Of a stretch of 61,381 nt of DNA, positions 32,606 to 40,742 are shown piece after piece. Positions within the stretch are counted from its first letter, which is position 1. The number at the start of each line of letters is the position of its first letter. The position numbers were made by a program, and so were the translations under genes. The notes under the pieces were generated by a model. The model was given only the letters and a program-made list of their open reading frames with translations, ran no database searches and was not told the DNA's origin. The stretch comes from Anaerolineae bacterium (GTDB lineage Bacteria > Chloroflexota > Anaerolineae > 4572-78 > J111), in the NCBI GenBank assembly GCA_023382535.1, contig JAHDWA010000057.1, positions 1 to 61,381 of the forward strand, in the 5' to 3' direction.

Positions 32606-34219
32606 ATGGAATTGACCCGCTCCAGCGGCATTTTATTACATCCGACTTCCTTCCCCGGCCCGTACGGGATCGGCGATTTGGGGCAGGCAGCTTTTGATTT
32701 TGTTGACTTTTTGGTCGAGGCCAAACAATCGTTGTGGCAGGTGCTGCCGCTGGGGCCAACCGGCTATGGCGACTCGCCTTATGCCTCCTTTTCCTCCTTT
32801 GCCGGAAATCCGCTGCTCATCAACCTGGATCAGTTGGTCGAAGCTGGCGATTTGAGCCAAGACGACCTGGCGGATGCGCCTGCTTTCCCCATTGACCAGG
32901 TTGACTTTGGCTGGGTCATTCAGTGGAAAGTTCCGCTGCTGGAAAAAGCGGCCCGAAATTTTTTAACCAGGGCCAGCTCCGAGCGCCAGGCCGACTTTAA
33001 GGCGTTCTGCGCCGCGCAGGCCGGCTGGCTGGACGATTTTGCCCTGTTCATGGCGGTCAAAGATCACTTCGATCAAAAGGCCAAGGCTGAAGATGTTTTT
33101 GGGGCGATGTGGAGCAACTACTGGGATAAGGATATTGCCCTCCGCCGGCCCGCTGCGCTCAAACACTGGCGGCAGGAACAGGCGGAGGCGATTGCGGTTA
33201 AAAAAGTGCTGCAATATTACTTCTTTCAGCAGTGGGGTGCGGTCAAGCATTACGCCAACGAGCGTGACATCCAGATCATTGGCGACATCCCCATCTTTGT
33301 TGCCCCGGACAGCGTGGACGTTTGGGCCAACCGGGAGCTTTTCTTCCTGGATAAAGAAGGCCAACCTACGGCCGTTGCCGGGGTTCCGCCCGACTACTTC
33401 AGCCCGACCGGCCAGTTATGGGGCAATCCGCTTTACAACTGGAAAAAGATGGCTGCTCAGAATTACCGCTGGTGGATCGAGCGCATCAGGGCCACGCTGC
33501 GCCTGGTTGATATTATCCGCATTGATCATTTTCGCGGCTTTGAAGCGTATTGGGAGGTACCCTTTGGCGAAGAAACGGCAATCAATGGGCGTTGGGTCAA
33601 AGCGCCAGGGATGGAACTGTTCGAAACGGTCGAAAAAGAGCTGGGCACGCTGCCCATCCTGGCCGAAGATTTGGGTGTCATCACTCCGGAGGTCGAGGCC
33701 CTGCGCGATCATTTCAAGTTCCCCGGCATGAAGATTCTGCAATTTGCCTTTGACAGCAAAGAGGCCGGCGGCCTCGACGCGACCAACAAGTTTCTGCCCC
33801 ACAATCACGGGCGCAATGCCGTGGTCTATACCGGCACCCACGATAATGACACCACCAGGGGCTGGTATCGCGAGCGTACCCCTGAAGAAAAGGATTTGAT
33901 CCGGCGTTACCTGGCCCGGCCCGACGACGATATCGTCTGGGATTTCATCCGGCTGGCCCTGGCCTCGGTGGCCCGGTTTGCCATTGTCCCCTTTCAGGAT
34001 GTGCTCAATCTGGATAACGACGCTCGTATGAACACCCCCTCGGTGCTGGGCGGCAACTGGGCCTGGCGGTATCGCCCCGCAGCCCTTAACGAGTGGGTGG
34101 CGGGCCGGCTGGCGGCCCTGGTGGATTTATACGGGCGAGACCCGGAACTGTGGAAGAAGAAGGCCAGGGCTGAAGCCGAGGCTAAGGTGAAGGCTGAGGC
34201 TGAGGCGAAGGCTAAGTAA
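32606..34219 (+). CDS. malQ: 4-alpha-glucanotransferase (amylomaltase)
   Basis: 537 residues from ATG 32606, which has GGAGAG seven bases upstream. MELTRSSGILLHPTSFPGPYGIGDLG is the family start. GH77 catalytic regions are DIIRIDHFRGFEAYW (nucleophile Asp), ILAEDLGVITPEVEALR (acid/base Glu) and YTGTHDNDTTRGWY (transition-state Asp). The enzyme moves 1,4-glucan segments between malto-oligosaccharides in the cytoplasm. The last 20 residues, after the normal end near DLYGRDPELW, are an Ala/Glu/Lys repeat, probably a disordered tail created by repeat expansion. A terminator follows. Confidence 0.95.
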   Translation: MELTRSSGILLHPTSFPGPYGIGDLGQAAFDFVDFLVEAKQSLWQVLPLGPTGYGDSPYASFSSFAGNPLLINLDQLVEAGDLSQDDLADAPAFPIDQVDFGWVIQWKVPLLEKAARNFLTRASSERQADFKAFCAAQAGWLDDFALFMAVKDHFDQKAKAEDVFGAMWSNYWDKDIALRRPAALKHWRQEQAEAIAVKKVLQYYFFQQWGAVKHYANERDIQIIGDIPIFVAPDSVDVWANRELFFLDKEGQPTAVAGVPPDYFSPTGQLWGNPLYNWKKMAAQNYRWWIERIRATLRLVDIIRIDHFRGFEAYWEVPFGEETAINGRWVKAPGMELFETVEKELGTLPILAEDLGVITPEVEALRDHFKFPGMKILQFAFDSKEAGGLDATNKFLPHNHGRNAVVYTGTHDNDTTRGWYRERTPEEKDLIRRYLARPDDDIVWDFIRLALASVARFAIVPFQDVLNLDNDARMNTPSVLGGNWAWRYRPAALNEWVAGRLAALVDLYGRDPELWKKKARAEAEAKVKAEAEAKAK

Positions 34220-34223
34220 AAAG

Positions 34224-34261
34224 AGACCTCAGGGTTTTAGACCCTGAGGTCTTATTTTTTT
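34224..34261 (+). terminator. Rho-independent terminator of malQ
   Basis: AGACCTCAGGGT and ACCCTGAGGTCT form a perfect 12-base stem with a five-base loop, followed by TATTTTTTT. Confidence 0.92.
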
Positions 34262-34268
34262 GGGGTTA

Positions 34269-34397
34269 GCCTCGAACTAAAGCTCGGGGCTAGTAGCTAA
34301 AGTATGCTCAAGCATACTAAAAGAGTGAACCAACCAGGCAGAAATAGAGTCGGCTGAAGACGACTTGAGCTAACAGCCTGAGATTTTAATCTCAGGC
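34269..34397. repeat. String of four short hairpins (array 2)
   Basis: Stem-loops at 34269-34290, 34301-34318 (AGTATGC/GCATACT), 34348-34365 (AGTCGGC/GACGACT) and 34376-34397 (GCCTGAGATT/AATCTCAGGC). Loop centres are TAAA, TCAA, TGAA and TT. The last two, read on the minus strand, align in order, length and 10-base spacing with the pair at 51258-51307. Confidence 0.8.
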
Positions 34398-34405
34398 GTA
34401 AGGGC

Positions 34406-35503
34406 TTACCGCGTCATCTGGACTTCTTTGACGACAGCCGCAAGCCGGCTGATGCCCTCGTTGATTTCTTCCGGGCTGAGGGCACAGTAGGGCAGGCGCA
34501 GGAAGCGCTCCCCGCCGCCGTTAGGGAAGAAGGCCTGTCCGTCGGCCAGGTTTAAGTTGTGGGCTTTGGCTTGCTCACGCACCTGGACGGTGCTGGTCCC
34601 TGCCGGCAGCGTCACCGACAGGAAAAAGCCGCCATCGGGCCGGGTCGTCTCGGCGTCGGGCAGGTGTTTATCCAGGGCGTCCAGGCAGGCCTGGAGGCGC
34701 GGGGCATAGAGCGCCTTCAAGCGTTCAACCTGGGCGGGCAGCCGGCCGCCGTTGCAGTACTCATAGACGATGCCATGCGAGAGCAGCGACGGGGTAATGT
34801 AGGTATCCTCGGCAATTTTGGCAACTTTCTTGAGCAGGTCTGCCGGGCCGTAAAGAATGCCGACCCGCGGGCCAGGCCCAATCAATTTGCTGAACGACAG
34901 CATGTGCAGGGTCATGGCCGGATTCAACTCATACAGCGAAGGCTGCTGCTTGCCCCGGAAGCGCAGCGGGCGGTAGGGTGCGTCCTCGACCAGCCAGAAA
35001 CCGTGCCGGTTGGCCAGCTCGGCCAGCTTTTGCCGTTTTTCCAGCGAACAGGTCGCCCCGGCCGGGTTTTGAAAATCAGGGATGAGATAAAAGAACTTGG
35101 GGACTCGCTCTTTCAGCGCCGCTTCTAACGCTTCGATATTGGGGCCGTCGGCCTCCAGGGGAATGCCAACCACTTTAGCTCCATGCCGCCGCAGCATGGT
35201 CAAGGTGCGGTCGTAGGTCGGCGACTCGGTGAAGACGACATCGCCGGGTTGGAGAAAATGGAAGCACAAAAACTCGATGATTTGCAGGGAGCCGTTGGAA
35301 GTGAGCACCTGATCTACCGGCACACCCTGCCACTCGGCCAGCCACTCCCGGAGCGGCAAAAAGCCGTAGGCTTGGCCGTACTGCAAAATCGTCGTGCCGT
35401 ATTTTTCCAGGGCAGTCTTCGAGGCGGCGACCATCTCTTCGACCGGGAAGGATTCGGTGGCGGGCACGCCGCGGGTAAAGTTGATAACGGGTTTGTCGGA
35501 CAT
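34406..35503 (-). CDS. PLP-dependent aminotransferase, class I/II (2-aminoadipate/MocR-type fold)
   Basis: 365 residues from ATG 35503, chosen because AGGAGATG lies just upstream; the open frame extends 42 codons further without homology. Key parts are INFTRGVPATESFP at the N-terminus, LTSNGSLQIIEFLC in the cofactor-phosphate region, YLIPDFQNPAGATCSLEKRQ, and LVEDAPYRPLRF for the cofactor Asp and Tyr. The Schiff-base Lys is in MLSFSKLIGPGPRVGIL, and FLRLPYCALSPEEI carries the carboxylate Arg. It resembles LysN-like aminotransferases acting on aromatic or 2-aminoadipate substrates. The exact substrate is not readable. It is divergent from the dtxR-type gene. Confidence 0.9.
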   Translation of the reverse strand: MSDKPVINFTRGVPATESFPVEEMVAASKTALEKYGTTILQYGQAYGFLPLREWLAEWQGVPVDQVLTSNGSLQIIEFLCFHFLQPGDVVFTESPTYDRTLTMLRRHGAKVVGIPLEADGPNIEALEAALKERVPKFFYLIPDFQNPAGATCSLEKRQKLAELANRHGFWLVEDAPYRPLRFRGKQQPSLYELNPAMTLHMLSFSKLIGPGPRVGILYGPADLLKKVAKIAEDTYITPSLLSHGIVYEYCNGGRLPAQVERLKALYAPRLQACLDALDKHLPDAETTRPDGGFFLSVTLPAGTSTVQVREQAKAHNLNLADGQAFFPNGGGERFLRLPYCALSPEEINEGISRLAAVVKEVQMTR

Positions 35504-35597
35504 AAATACATCTCCTGATTTAAAGAAAGGAACTCTTGGGAACTTGAAGGAACTGAGGATAACATGGAATAAAATGATTGTCAATCGTCCAAATTGC

Positions 35598-35626
35598 TTG
35601 ACACTTCCTGGTATATGGGCTAAACT
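35598..35626 (+). promoter_or_regulatory. Sigma70 promoter of the DtxR-type gene
   Basis: TTGACA (35598-35603), a 17-base spacer, then TAAACT (35621-35626). This is one of the best promoter matches in the window, 62 bases before the TTG start. Confidence 0.75.
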
Positions 35627-35645
35627 CAAGGTGTGGTTTCTCTGG

Positions 35646-35660
35646 GGTTAAGAGATAACC
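35646..35660. promoter_or_regulatory. Candidate operator GGTTA-N5-TAACC
   Basis: A perfect inverted repeat sits about 20 bases after the -10 box and 11 bases before the AAGGAAGGG ribosome site. Its place fits autorepression by the DtxR-type protein, but the sequence does not match the classical DtxR or MntR consensus. Confidence 0.35.
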
Positions 35661-35687
35661 AACAAGCAGCAAGGAAGGGTTCTGGTT

Positions 35688-36359
35688 TTGGAACGAGTCA
35701 CGATCAGCCAGGCGATGCAGGATTACCTGAAGGCAATCTACAAGTTACAAGAACGAAGCGAACAGGTTCCGACCTCTGCCCTGGCTGAGTTGCTGGGAGT
35801 TGCGCCGGCCTCGGTTACAAATATGTGCAAAAAATTGGCCGACCTGCACCTGGTCGAATACGAGCCGTATCAGGGGGTCAAATTTACGCCTGCGGGTAAA
35901 AAGATGGCCCTGGAAATTGTGCGCCATCACCGCTTGATCGAACTGTATCTGGCCGAAGCTTTGAACGTCCCCTGGGACCGGGTCCATGAAGAGGCTGAAA
36001 AACTGGAGCATGTAATCAGCGAAGATTTAGAGGATCGCATGGCGGCGGCGCTGGGCAATCCCTTGTTCGACCCGCACGGCGCGCCGATTCCCAGCCGGGC
36101 CGGGGCTATTTCCGAGCAACCCAGTGGCCGCCTGGTGGATATGCGCGTCGGTGACCGGTTGATTGTGGTTGAGGTGGACGATGATGATCCGGAGCTGCTT
36201 CGCTACCTGGGGAGCATGGGGCTTTACCCTGGCACAGAGCTTTTGCTCCTGTCCCACGCGCCTTTTGACGGCCCCTTGACTCTCTGTATTGGCGACGCCC
36301 AGCACAACCTGGGCTACCAGGCCGCCAAGTCCATTCTGGTAGCGCTGCAAGATAAGTAG
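35688..36359 (+). CDS. DtxR/MntR-family metal-dependent regulator
   Basis: 223 residues, TTG start with AAGGAAGGG eight bases upstream. The N-terminal winged helix (ISQAMQDYLKAIYKLQE, ALAELLGVAPASVTNMCKKLADLHLVEYEPYQGVKFTPAG) is followed by the metal-binding dimerisation domain. That domain includes EIVRHHRLIELYLAEALNVPWDRVHEEAEKLEHVISEDLEDRM with the expected His/Glu ligands. The C-terminal FeoA/SH3-like domain (about 150-220, ending LGYQAAKSILVAL) is present, as in DtxR and IdeR. It should repress metal-uptake genes when Fe or Mn is plentiful. No transporter is adjacent. Confidence 0.93.
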   Translation: MERVTISQAMQDYLKAIYKLQERSEQVPTSALAELLGVAPASVTNMCKKLADLHLVEYEPYQGVKFTPAGKKMALEIVRHHRLIELYLAEALNVPWDRVHEEAEKLEHVISEDLEDRMAAALGNPLFDPHGAPIPSRAGAISEQPSGRLVDMRVGDRLIVVEVDDDDPELLRYLGSMGLYPGTELLLLSHAPFDGPLTLCIGDAQHNLGYQAAKSILVALQDK

Positions 36360-36370
36360 ATCGGGATTAA

Positions 36371-36452
36371 GGTGACAGGCACTTATCGGGTTAAGAATTG
36401 GGCCTATTTGAACAAAGAGTACCTGTATCAGTGCTGAAAAGTGCCTGTCGCC
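36371..36452. repeat. Inverted GGTGACAGGCACTT pair
   Basis: Arms at 36371-36384 and 36439-36452 pair over 14 bases with one G-T wobble around 54 bases. They belong to the same family as 13839-13913. Confidence 0.65.
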
Positions 36453-36479
36453 TAGTTTTTCAAGGAGGAATTCGAAGCC

Positions 36480-36992
36480 ATGACTGATTTGAAGGCGATC
36501 TATTTGGTCGTTTCCGGGGCCAGCGCGGCCCGCTGCGTCCCCGATTTATTAAAGGCCCTCACCGAATTTGGCCTGCCGGTCTACACCCTGTTGACCGACA
36601 GCGCCCACGATATCATCAGCCCCTACAACCTGGCCGACCAGCAGGGCCACCAATTGGTTAGCAGCTACTTTAACCCGGCGCTGTTGAACGGCCGCGAGCC
36701 GGGCCTGACCCTCGTTGCACCGGCCACTTTTAATACCATCAGCAAAATCAGCCAGGGCATCGCCGATACCCTGCCCCACTCGTTGATCGCCGAGGCCATC
36801 GGAGCCGGCTGGCCGATTATTGTTGTCCCGGCCATGAATCCTTACCTGGCCAACCATCCCCTGGCCCACAAAAGCCTTCAAACCTTGCAGGAGTGGGGTC
36901 TTACCGTGTTAGAGTCCCACATGGAAAATGATTTGCTGATGATGGCCACCATTGAAGAAATCATAACAGCCGTTAAAGCGGCCCTAAAATAA
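36480..36992 (+). CDS. Flavoprotein of the CoaC/UbiX-like (PF02441) family
   Basis: 170 residues with a strong AAGGAGGAATTC ribosome site. Features are IYLVVSGASAARCVPDLLKAL (nucleotide-binding start), TLVAPATFNTISKISQGIADTL (Asn/Ser flavin region) and IIVVPAMNPYLANHPLAHKSLQTLQEWG (the PAMNxxM-like segment of CoaC decarboxylases). The protein is about the size of a stand-alone CoaC or EpiD domain. It might decarboxylate a cysteine-containing substrate, but a full Dfp (CoaBC) partner domain is absent. The reaction remains open. Confidence 0.8.
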   Translation: MTDLKAIYLVVSGASAARCVPDLLKALTEFGLPVYTLLTDSAHDIISPYNLADQQGHQLVSSYFNPALLNGREPGLTLVAPATFNTISKISQGIADTLPHSLIAEAIGAGWPIIVVPAMNPYLANHPLAHKSLQTLQEWGLTVLESHMENDLLMMATIEEIITAVKAALK

Positions 36993-37066
36993 TTGTGAAT
37001 TGTGAGTTGTGAATAGTCAATTGTGAATGATGGACAGAATAATCCTCTTTCGTTCACCATTCACAA
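36991..37066. repeat. AATTGTG heptamer repeats with inverted copies
   Basis: Six units from 36991 to 37032 (AATTGTG, AATTGTG, AGTTGTG, AATAGTC, AATTGTG, AATGATG) face two inverted units at 37053-37066 (TTCACCA, TTCACAA). The run overlaps the stop of the flavoprotein gene. Confidence 0.75.
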
Positions 37067-37080
37067 TTAAGGAGCTTGCC

Positions 37081-39036
37081 TTGACTCACTTGCCCATTGC
37101 CCACATGACCCTTTACAAACACGGCGTTGGCTACTTTCGGCGGCGCGGGCCGGTGGAGGGAGAAGCCATCAAATTGACCTTTCGCCGCGAGGAGATGGAT
37201 GACCTGCTCAAAAGCCTGACGGTGATTGACTATGGCGCCGGCCAGGTTCGCGGGGTGGATTACGAAACGCCCCAAAGCCAGGCCGAGCGGCTGGCCGGCA
37301 ACTCGATTGTGCTGGACGATACGCGCAGCCTGCGGGACCTGCTGGTCGCCCTGCGCGGGCGTCAGGTGCAGCTTTTGGGCAGCGACGGCAGCGCCGAAAC
37401 AGGCATTCTGGTTGGCCTGGACGAGGTTGAGGACAAACCACTGGAGCAGTCGGTTGTATCCATCTTGCGGGAAGGGACGGAAACGGTTGCCGTGCTGCCG
37501 CTCAACCGGATTGCCGGGGTGGAGCTACGCGACGAGACCGCCGCCGCTGATCTACGTTTCTTTTTACAGACTGCCCTGGGCCAGGAAACCCACCGCTCGA
37601 TCAATATTCGCCTCAGTCCTGGCAGCCACGATTTGGAGGTTAGCTATATTGCCCCGGCCCCCACATGGCGGGTCAGTTACCGCCTGGTAATGGATGACAC
37701 GGATGAGGCCGAGTCTAAGGCTGAGGCTAAGACAAAAACTTTGCTACAAGGGTGGGGCATCTTCGACAACCGGCTGGAGGAAGATTTGACCGATATTTCG
37801 CTCTCCCTCACCGCCGGGATGCCGATTTCTTTTGTGTATGACCTCTACACGCCGCACACGCCGGAGCGCCCAATTGTGCAGGATGAAAATCGGGTCGCCG
37901 CTGCGCCGGTCATGTTTGAGCGGGCGGTAGCAGAAGATATGATGATCGCAGCGGGCGCGCCTCCGCCAGCGCCTGCCCCCATGATGGCCAGGGCAAAAAC
38001 GGCCACCTTTAGCCGAGTCGCTATGGCCGAGTCGGCAGCCGCCTCCGTAACCAGTGTCGCCACCGGCCAGGCGATGGGCGAGTTGTTCCAGTACAACGTC
38101 AGCGTGCCGGTCACGGTTGGGCGCGGGCAGTCGGCCATGGTGCCGATTGTCAGCAGCAGTTTGACCTGCAAGAAGGACTTAATTTACAACGGTGCTAAAA
38201 TGCCGACCCACCCCGTCGCGACCCTGCGCTTTAACAATGAAACGGGCCTGACCCTGGAACGCGGCCCGGTGACGGTGTTGGAAAACGGTGAGTATGTCGG
38301 CGAGGCGGTCCTACCCTTTACTGCCAACGGGGCGGAGACGGTCATCTCCTATGCGGTTGAGCTGGGGATTCATGTTAAAGAAGAGATCAAAACGGAGAGC
38401 CAACTGCAATCGCTCTGGATCAAAGAGGGCTATTTGCTGCAAAACTACTACGACATCCGCCGGACAATCTACCGCCTGGATAATCGCACCGCCCAGGCTA
38501 AAAACGTTTTGATCGAGCACAGCCTCAACGACTACGTTATTTTTGACACTCCGACCCCGACGGAAAAAACGCTCGATACCCATCGCTACCAGGTTGACGC
38601 CCAGGCCGGCAAAGTGACCGAATTTACGGTGCAGGAGCGTTACCTGCGGACGCGCCGCGAGGAACTGCACAACCTGTCCTACCAGGGCTTGCAGCGCTAC
38701 TTTGCCGACAAGTTGCTGGATCAAAAAGCTTATGAGGGCTTAAAAGCGCTCCTCGACGCCTGGGCGGAGATTGCCCGCCTGGAAAAAGCCGCCGCCGACC
38801 AGGAGCAGCAGCGGGGCAAAATTTATAAAGCCCAGGAGCAGGCCCAGAAAAATATGGCCGTGCTATCTAACGCCGGAGAAGAGGGCAAACTGCGCGGGCG
38901 CTACGTCAAGCAGCTGACCGAGAGCGAAGAACAACTGGCCGAAGTTGAGCGGACGGTGGCTCGTCTCCAGGCCGAAATTGAACAGAAGAAAACCCGCCTT
39001 GAGCAAATGATCGCCACCCTGGCTTCATCATCTTAA
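37081..39036 (+). CDS. DUF4139 domain protein
   Basis: About 651 residues from TTG 37081, supported by GGAG six bases upstream. No signal peptide is seen. The middle resembles DUF4139 (MuiA-related): SPGSHDLEVSYIAPAPTWRVSYRLV, LLQGWGIFDNRLEEDLTDISLSLTAGMPISF, MVPIVSSSLTCKKDLIYN, and FTVQERYLRTRREELHNLSYQGLQRYF. A coiled coil makes up the last 110 residues. Family members are often secreted or periplasmic, but here the absence of a signal suggests cytoplasmic work. The role is unknown. The stop overlaps the convergent epimerase gene by nine bases. Confidence 0.75.
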   Translation: MTHLPIAHMTLYKHGVGYFRRRGPVEGEAIKLTFRREEMDDLLKSLTVIDYGAGQVRGVDYETPQSQAERLAGNSIVLDDTRSLRDLLVALRGRQVQLLGSDGSAETGILVGLDEVEDKPLEQSVVSILREGTETVAVLPLNRIAGVELRDETAAADLRFFLQTALGQETHRSINIRLSPGSHDLEVSYIAPAPTWRVSYRLVMDDTDEAESKAEAKTKTLLQGWGIFDNRLEEDLTDISLSLTAGMPISFVYDLYTPHTPERPIVQDENRVAAAPVMFERAVAEDMMIAAGAPPPAPAPMMARAKTATFSRVAMAESAAASVTSVATGQAMGELFQYNVSVPVTVGRGQSAMVPIVSSSLTCKKDLIYNGAKMPTHPVATLRFNNETGLTLERGPVTVLENGEYVGEAVLPFTANGAETVISYAVELGIHVKEEIKTESQLQSLWIKEGYLLQNYYDIRRTIYRLDNRTAQAKNVLIEHSLNDYVIFDTPTPTEKTLDTHRYQVDAQAGKVTEFTVQERYLRTRREELHNLSYQGLQRYFADKLLDQKAYEGLKALLDAWAEIARLEKAAADQEQQRGKIYKAQEQAQKNMAVLSNAGEEGKLRGRYVKQLTESEEQLAEVERTVARLQAEIEQKKTRLEQMIATLASSS

Positions 39037-39981
39037 TGAAGGTTGAAAGCCGCGCCAATGGGCCAGCATTTCCCGCAAGCCCTGCTCTAAATTGAACTGC
39101 GGCTGAAAGCCTAGCCCCATCAATTTACTAGAGTCAACCTCAAAGCTTACCTCTGTCAGAATATCCTGATCGGTGTAGCGCACCGACGCGCCCGGCGCCA
39201 GCGTCTGTAAGGTCCGGGCGATTTCGTTGACTGTTGGGTTCATCGTGACGGCGTTGATGATCCCCCCTTCGGTGCGGGAGTCGGCCAGGGCCAGCCGCAG
39301 GGCGGTGGAGGCGTCGCGCACATGGATCAGCGGGCGAATCTGGTCGCCGCTGCCGTGAATAACCATCGGCTTACCCACCCCGACCAGGTAGGTTAGCTGG
39401 CCGGCCACGGCGTCGAAGCGCATGGCCGGAGCGTAGCCAAAGGTCGTGCCCAGGCGCAAAACAGTTACGCGCAGCCCGCGCTGGCCTCCTTGCAGCACTT
39501 CCTCCTCACCCCGATGTTTGGCAATGGCATATGGCCCGATGGGATGGCAGGTGTCGCCCTCGCGGAACGGCCCGCCCGGCCCGTAGACGCTGGAGGAACT
39601 GGCGTAAACCAGCCGGGGAACGCCGCTGTTGACCGCTGTATCCACCACTGCCGCCGTGCCCCAGTGGTTGACCTGTTCCGTCCACTCCGGGTGGTCAAAA
39701 CTGAGCGGGGTCCGCACCAGCGCTGCCAGGTGAAACACGATACCTGCGCCGCGCATCGCCCGTTCGAGGTTGAGCCGGTCCAGAATATCGCCGTTAACAA
39801 ATTCAAAGCGACCTTCGGCGGGCAGATCCATTAAACCGCAGAAATGCTGCCGGTGTAGATTGTCGTAAATGCGGATCGTCCAGCCGGTTAGGGCCGGGTC
39901 GGCGGCCAGGTCACGAATCAGTTGTGAGCCGATATAGCCGGCTCCGCCAGTTACCAAGATAATACCGGATGGGGTGGTCAT
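39028..39981 (-). CDS. NAD-dependent epimerase/dehydratase (UDP-glucose 4-epimerase-like)
   Basis: 317 residues, extended SDR family. The Rossmann loop is ILVTGGAGYIGSQLI, with LAALVRTPLSFDHPEW after it. The catalytic Ser/Thr region is LVYASSSSVYG, and the Tyr-x3-Lys is IGPYAIAKHRGEEEV. AGGAGA precedes the ATG. It probably interconverts a nucleotide sugar for the glycan genes upstream on the same strand. It begins ten bases after cysH. Confidence 0.88.
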   Translation of the reverse strand: MTTPSGIILVTGGAGYIGSQLIRDLAADPALTGWTIRIYDNLHRQHFCGLMDLPAEGRFEFVNGDILDRLNLERAMRGAGIVFHLAALVRTPLSFDHPEWTEQVNHWGTAAVVDTAVNSGVPRLVYASSSSVYGPGGPFREGDTCHPIGPYAIAKHRGEEEVLQGGQRGLRVTVLRLGTTFGYAPAMRFDAVAGQLTYLVGVGKPMVIHGSGDQIRPLIHVRDASTALRLALADSRTEGGIINAVTMNPTVNEIARTLQTLAPGASVRYTDQDILTEVSFEVDSSKLMGLGFQPQFNLEQGLREMLAHWRGFQPSLR

Positions 39982-39991
39982 AACTTTTCTC

Positions 39992-40687
39992 CTATCGGCG
40001 GGTCAGTCCCAGGTGCAGCCCGCATTCAACTTTATCCAGCCCGGCCCAGCGCCCGGACCGCTCATTCTCGCCGGCATGAACCGGGCGGGTGCAGGGCGCG
40101 CAGCCCACGCTCACATAGCCCCAGGCCAGGAGAGGATGAACCGGTAGCTGATATTGGTCAATATAAGCCCAGACTTCTTTTTTGGTCCAATTGAGTAAAG
40201 GGTGAATCTTGAGCAGTCCGTCCGTTTCTGGTTCAAGGATGCGCAGGTTGTGGCGATGTTCGGTTTGATCGTGCCGGACGCCGCTAATCCAGGCTTGAAG
40301 GCCAGCCGTGGCCCGCTGCATCGGCTCGACCTTGTTGATGTAACAGCACAAATCAGGGTCGCGGCGATACAACCCCTCGCCGTAACGGGCCAGCAGTTCA
40401 CTTTTTTCCACGGCGGCGCGGACGACGACGATGTTGAGCTGCAGGCGGGTCTGCAATTCGTCCCTAAACTGGAGGGTTTCGGGAAAATGAAAGCCGGTAT
40501 CAAGAAAAATGACCGGCATGGCCGGGCAGACTTGCGAAATTAAATGCAGCAGGGGCACGCTCTGGGTTTGAAAAGAGGAACTGGCGGCGATATGCGGGGC
40601 AAATGTACTCCAGGCCCACTGCAAAATTTCTGCCGGGGATAGGCGCTCAAGGCGATCATTCAGGTCAGGGAGATCCAAATCCGGCAC
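39992..40687 (-). CDS. cysH: Phosphoadenylyl/adenylyl-sulfate reductase
   Basis: 231 residues from GTG 40687, chosen because AGGAG lies ten bases upstream; a TTG at 40720 is possible. The PP-loop-like ATP-pyrophosphatase fold is shown by AASSSFQTQSVPLLHLI and VIFLDTGFHFPETL. Two cysteine pairs, PDLCCYINKVEP and VGCAPCTRPV, indicate a [4Fe-4S] cluster, so the enzyme probably uses APS as well as or instead of PAPS. The catalytic Cys is in ECGLHL at the C-terminus. It makes sulfite in the cytoplasm for cysteine synthesis. It lies in a glycan operon without other sulfate-assimilation genes. Confidence 0.92.
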   Translation of the reverse strand: MPDLDLPDLNDRLERLSPAEILQWAWSTFAPHIAASSSFQTQSVPLLHLISQVCPAMPVIFLDTGFHFPETLQFRDELQTRLQLNIVVVRAAVEKSELLARYGEGLYRRDPDLCCYINKVEPMQRATAGLQAWISGVRHDQTEHRHNLRILEPETDGLLKIHPLLNWTKKEVWAYIDQYQLPVHPLLAWGYVSVGCAPCTRPVHAGENERSGRWAGLDKVECGLHLGLTRR

Positions 40688-40742
40688 GGTGGTGAAGTCT
40701 CCTGTGTGACGAAGCGGCAAGAGGAAATGAGGTAATCTCTAC

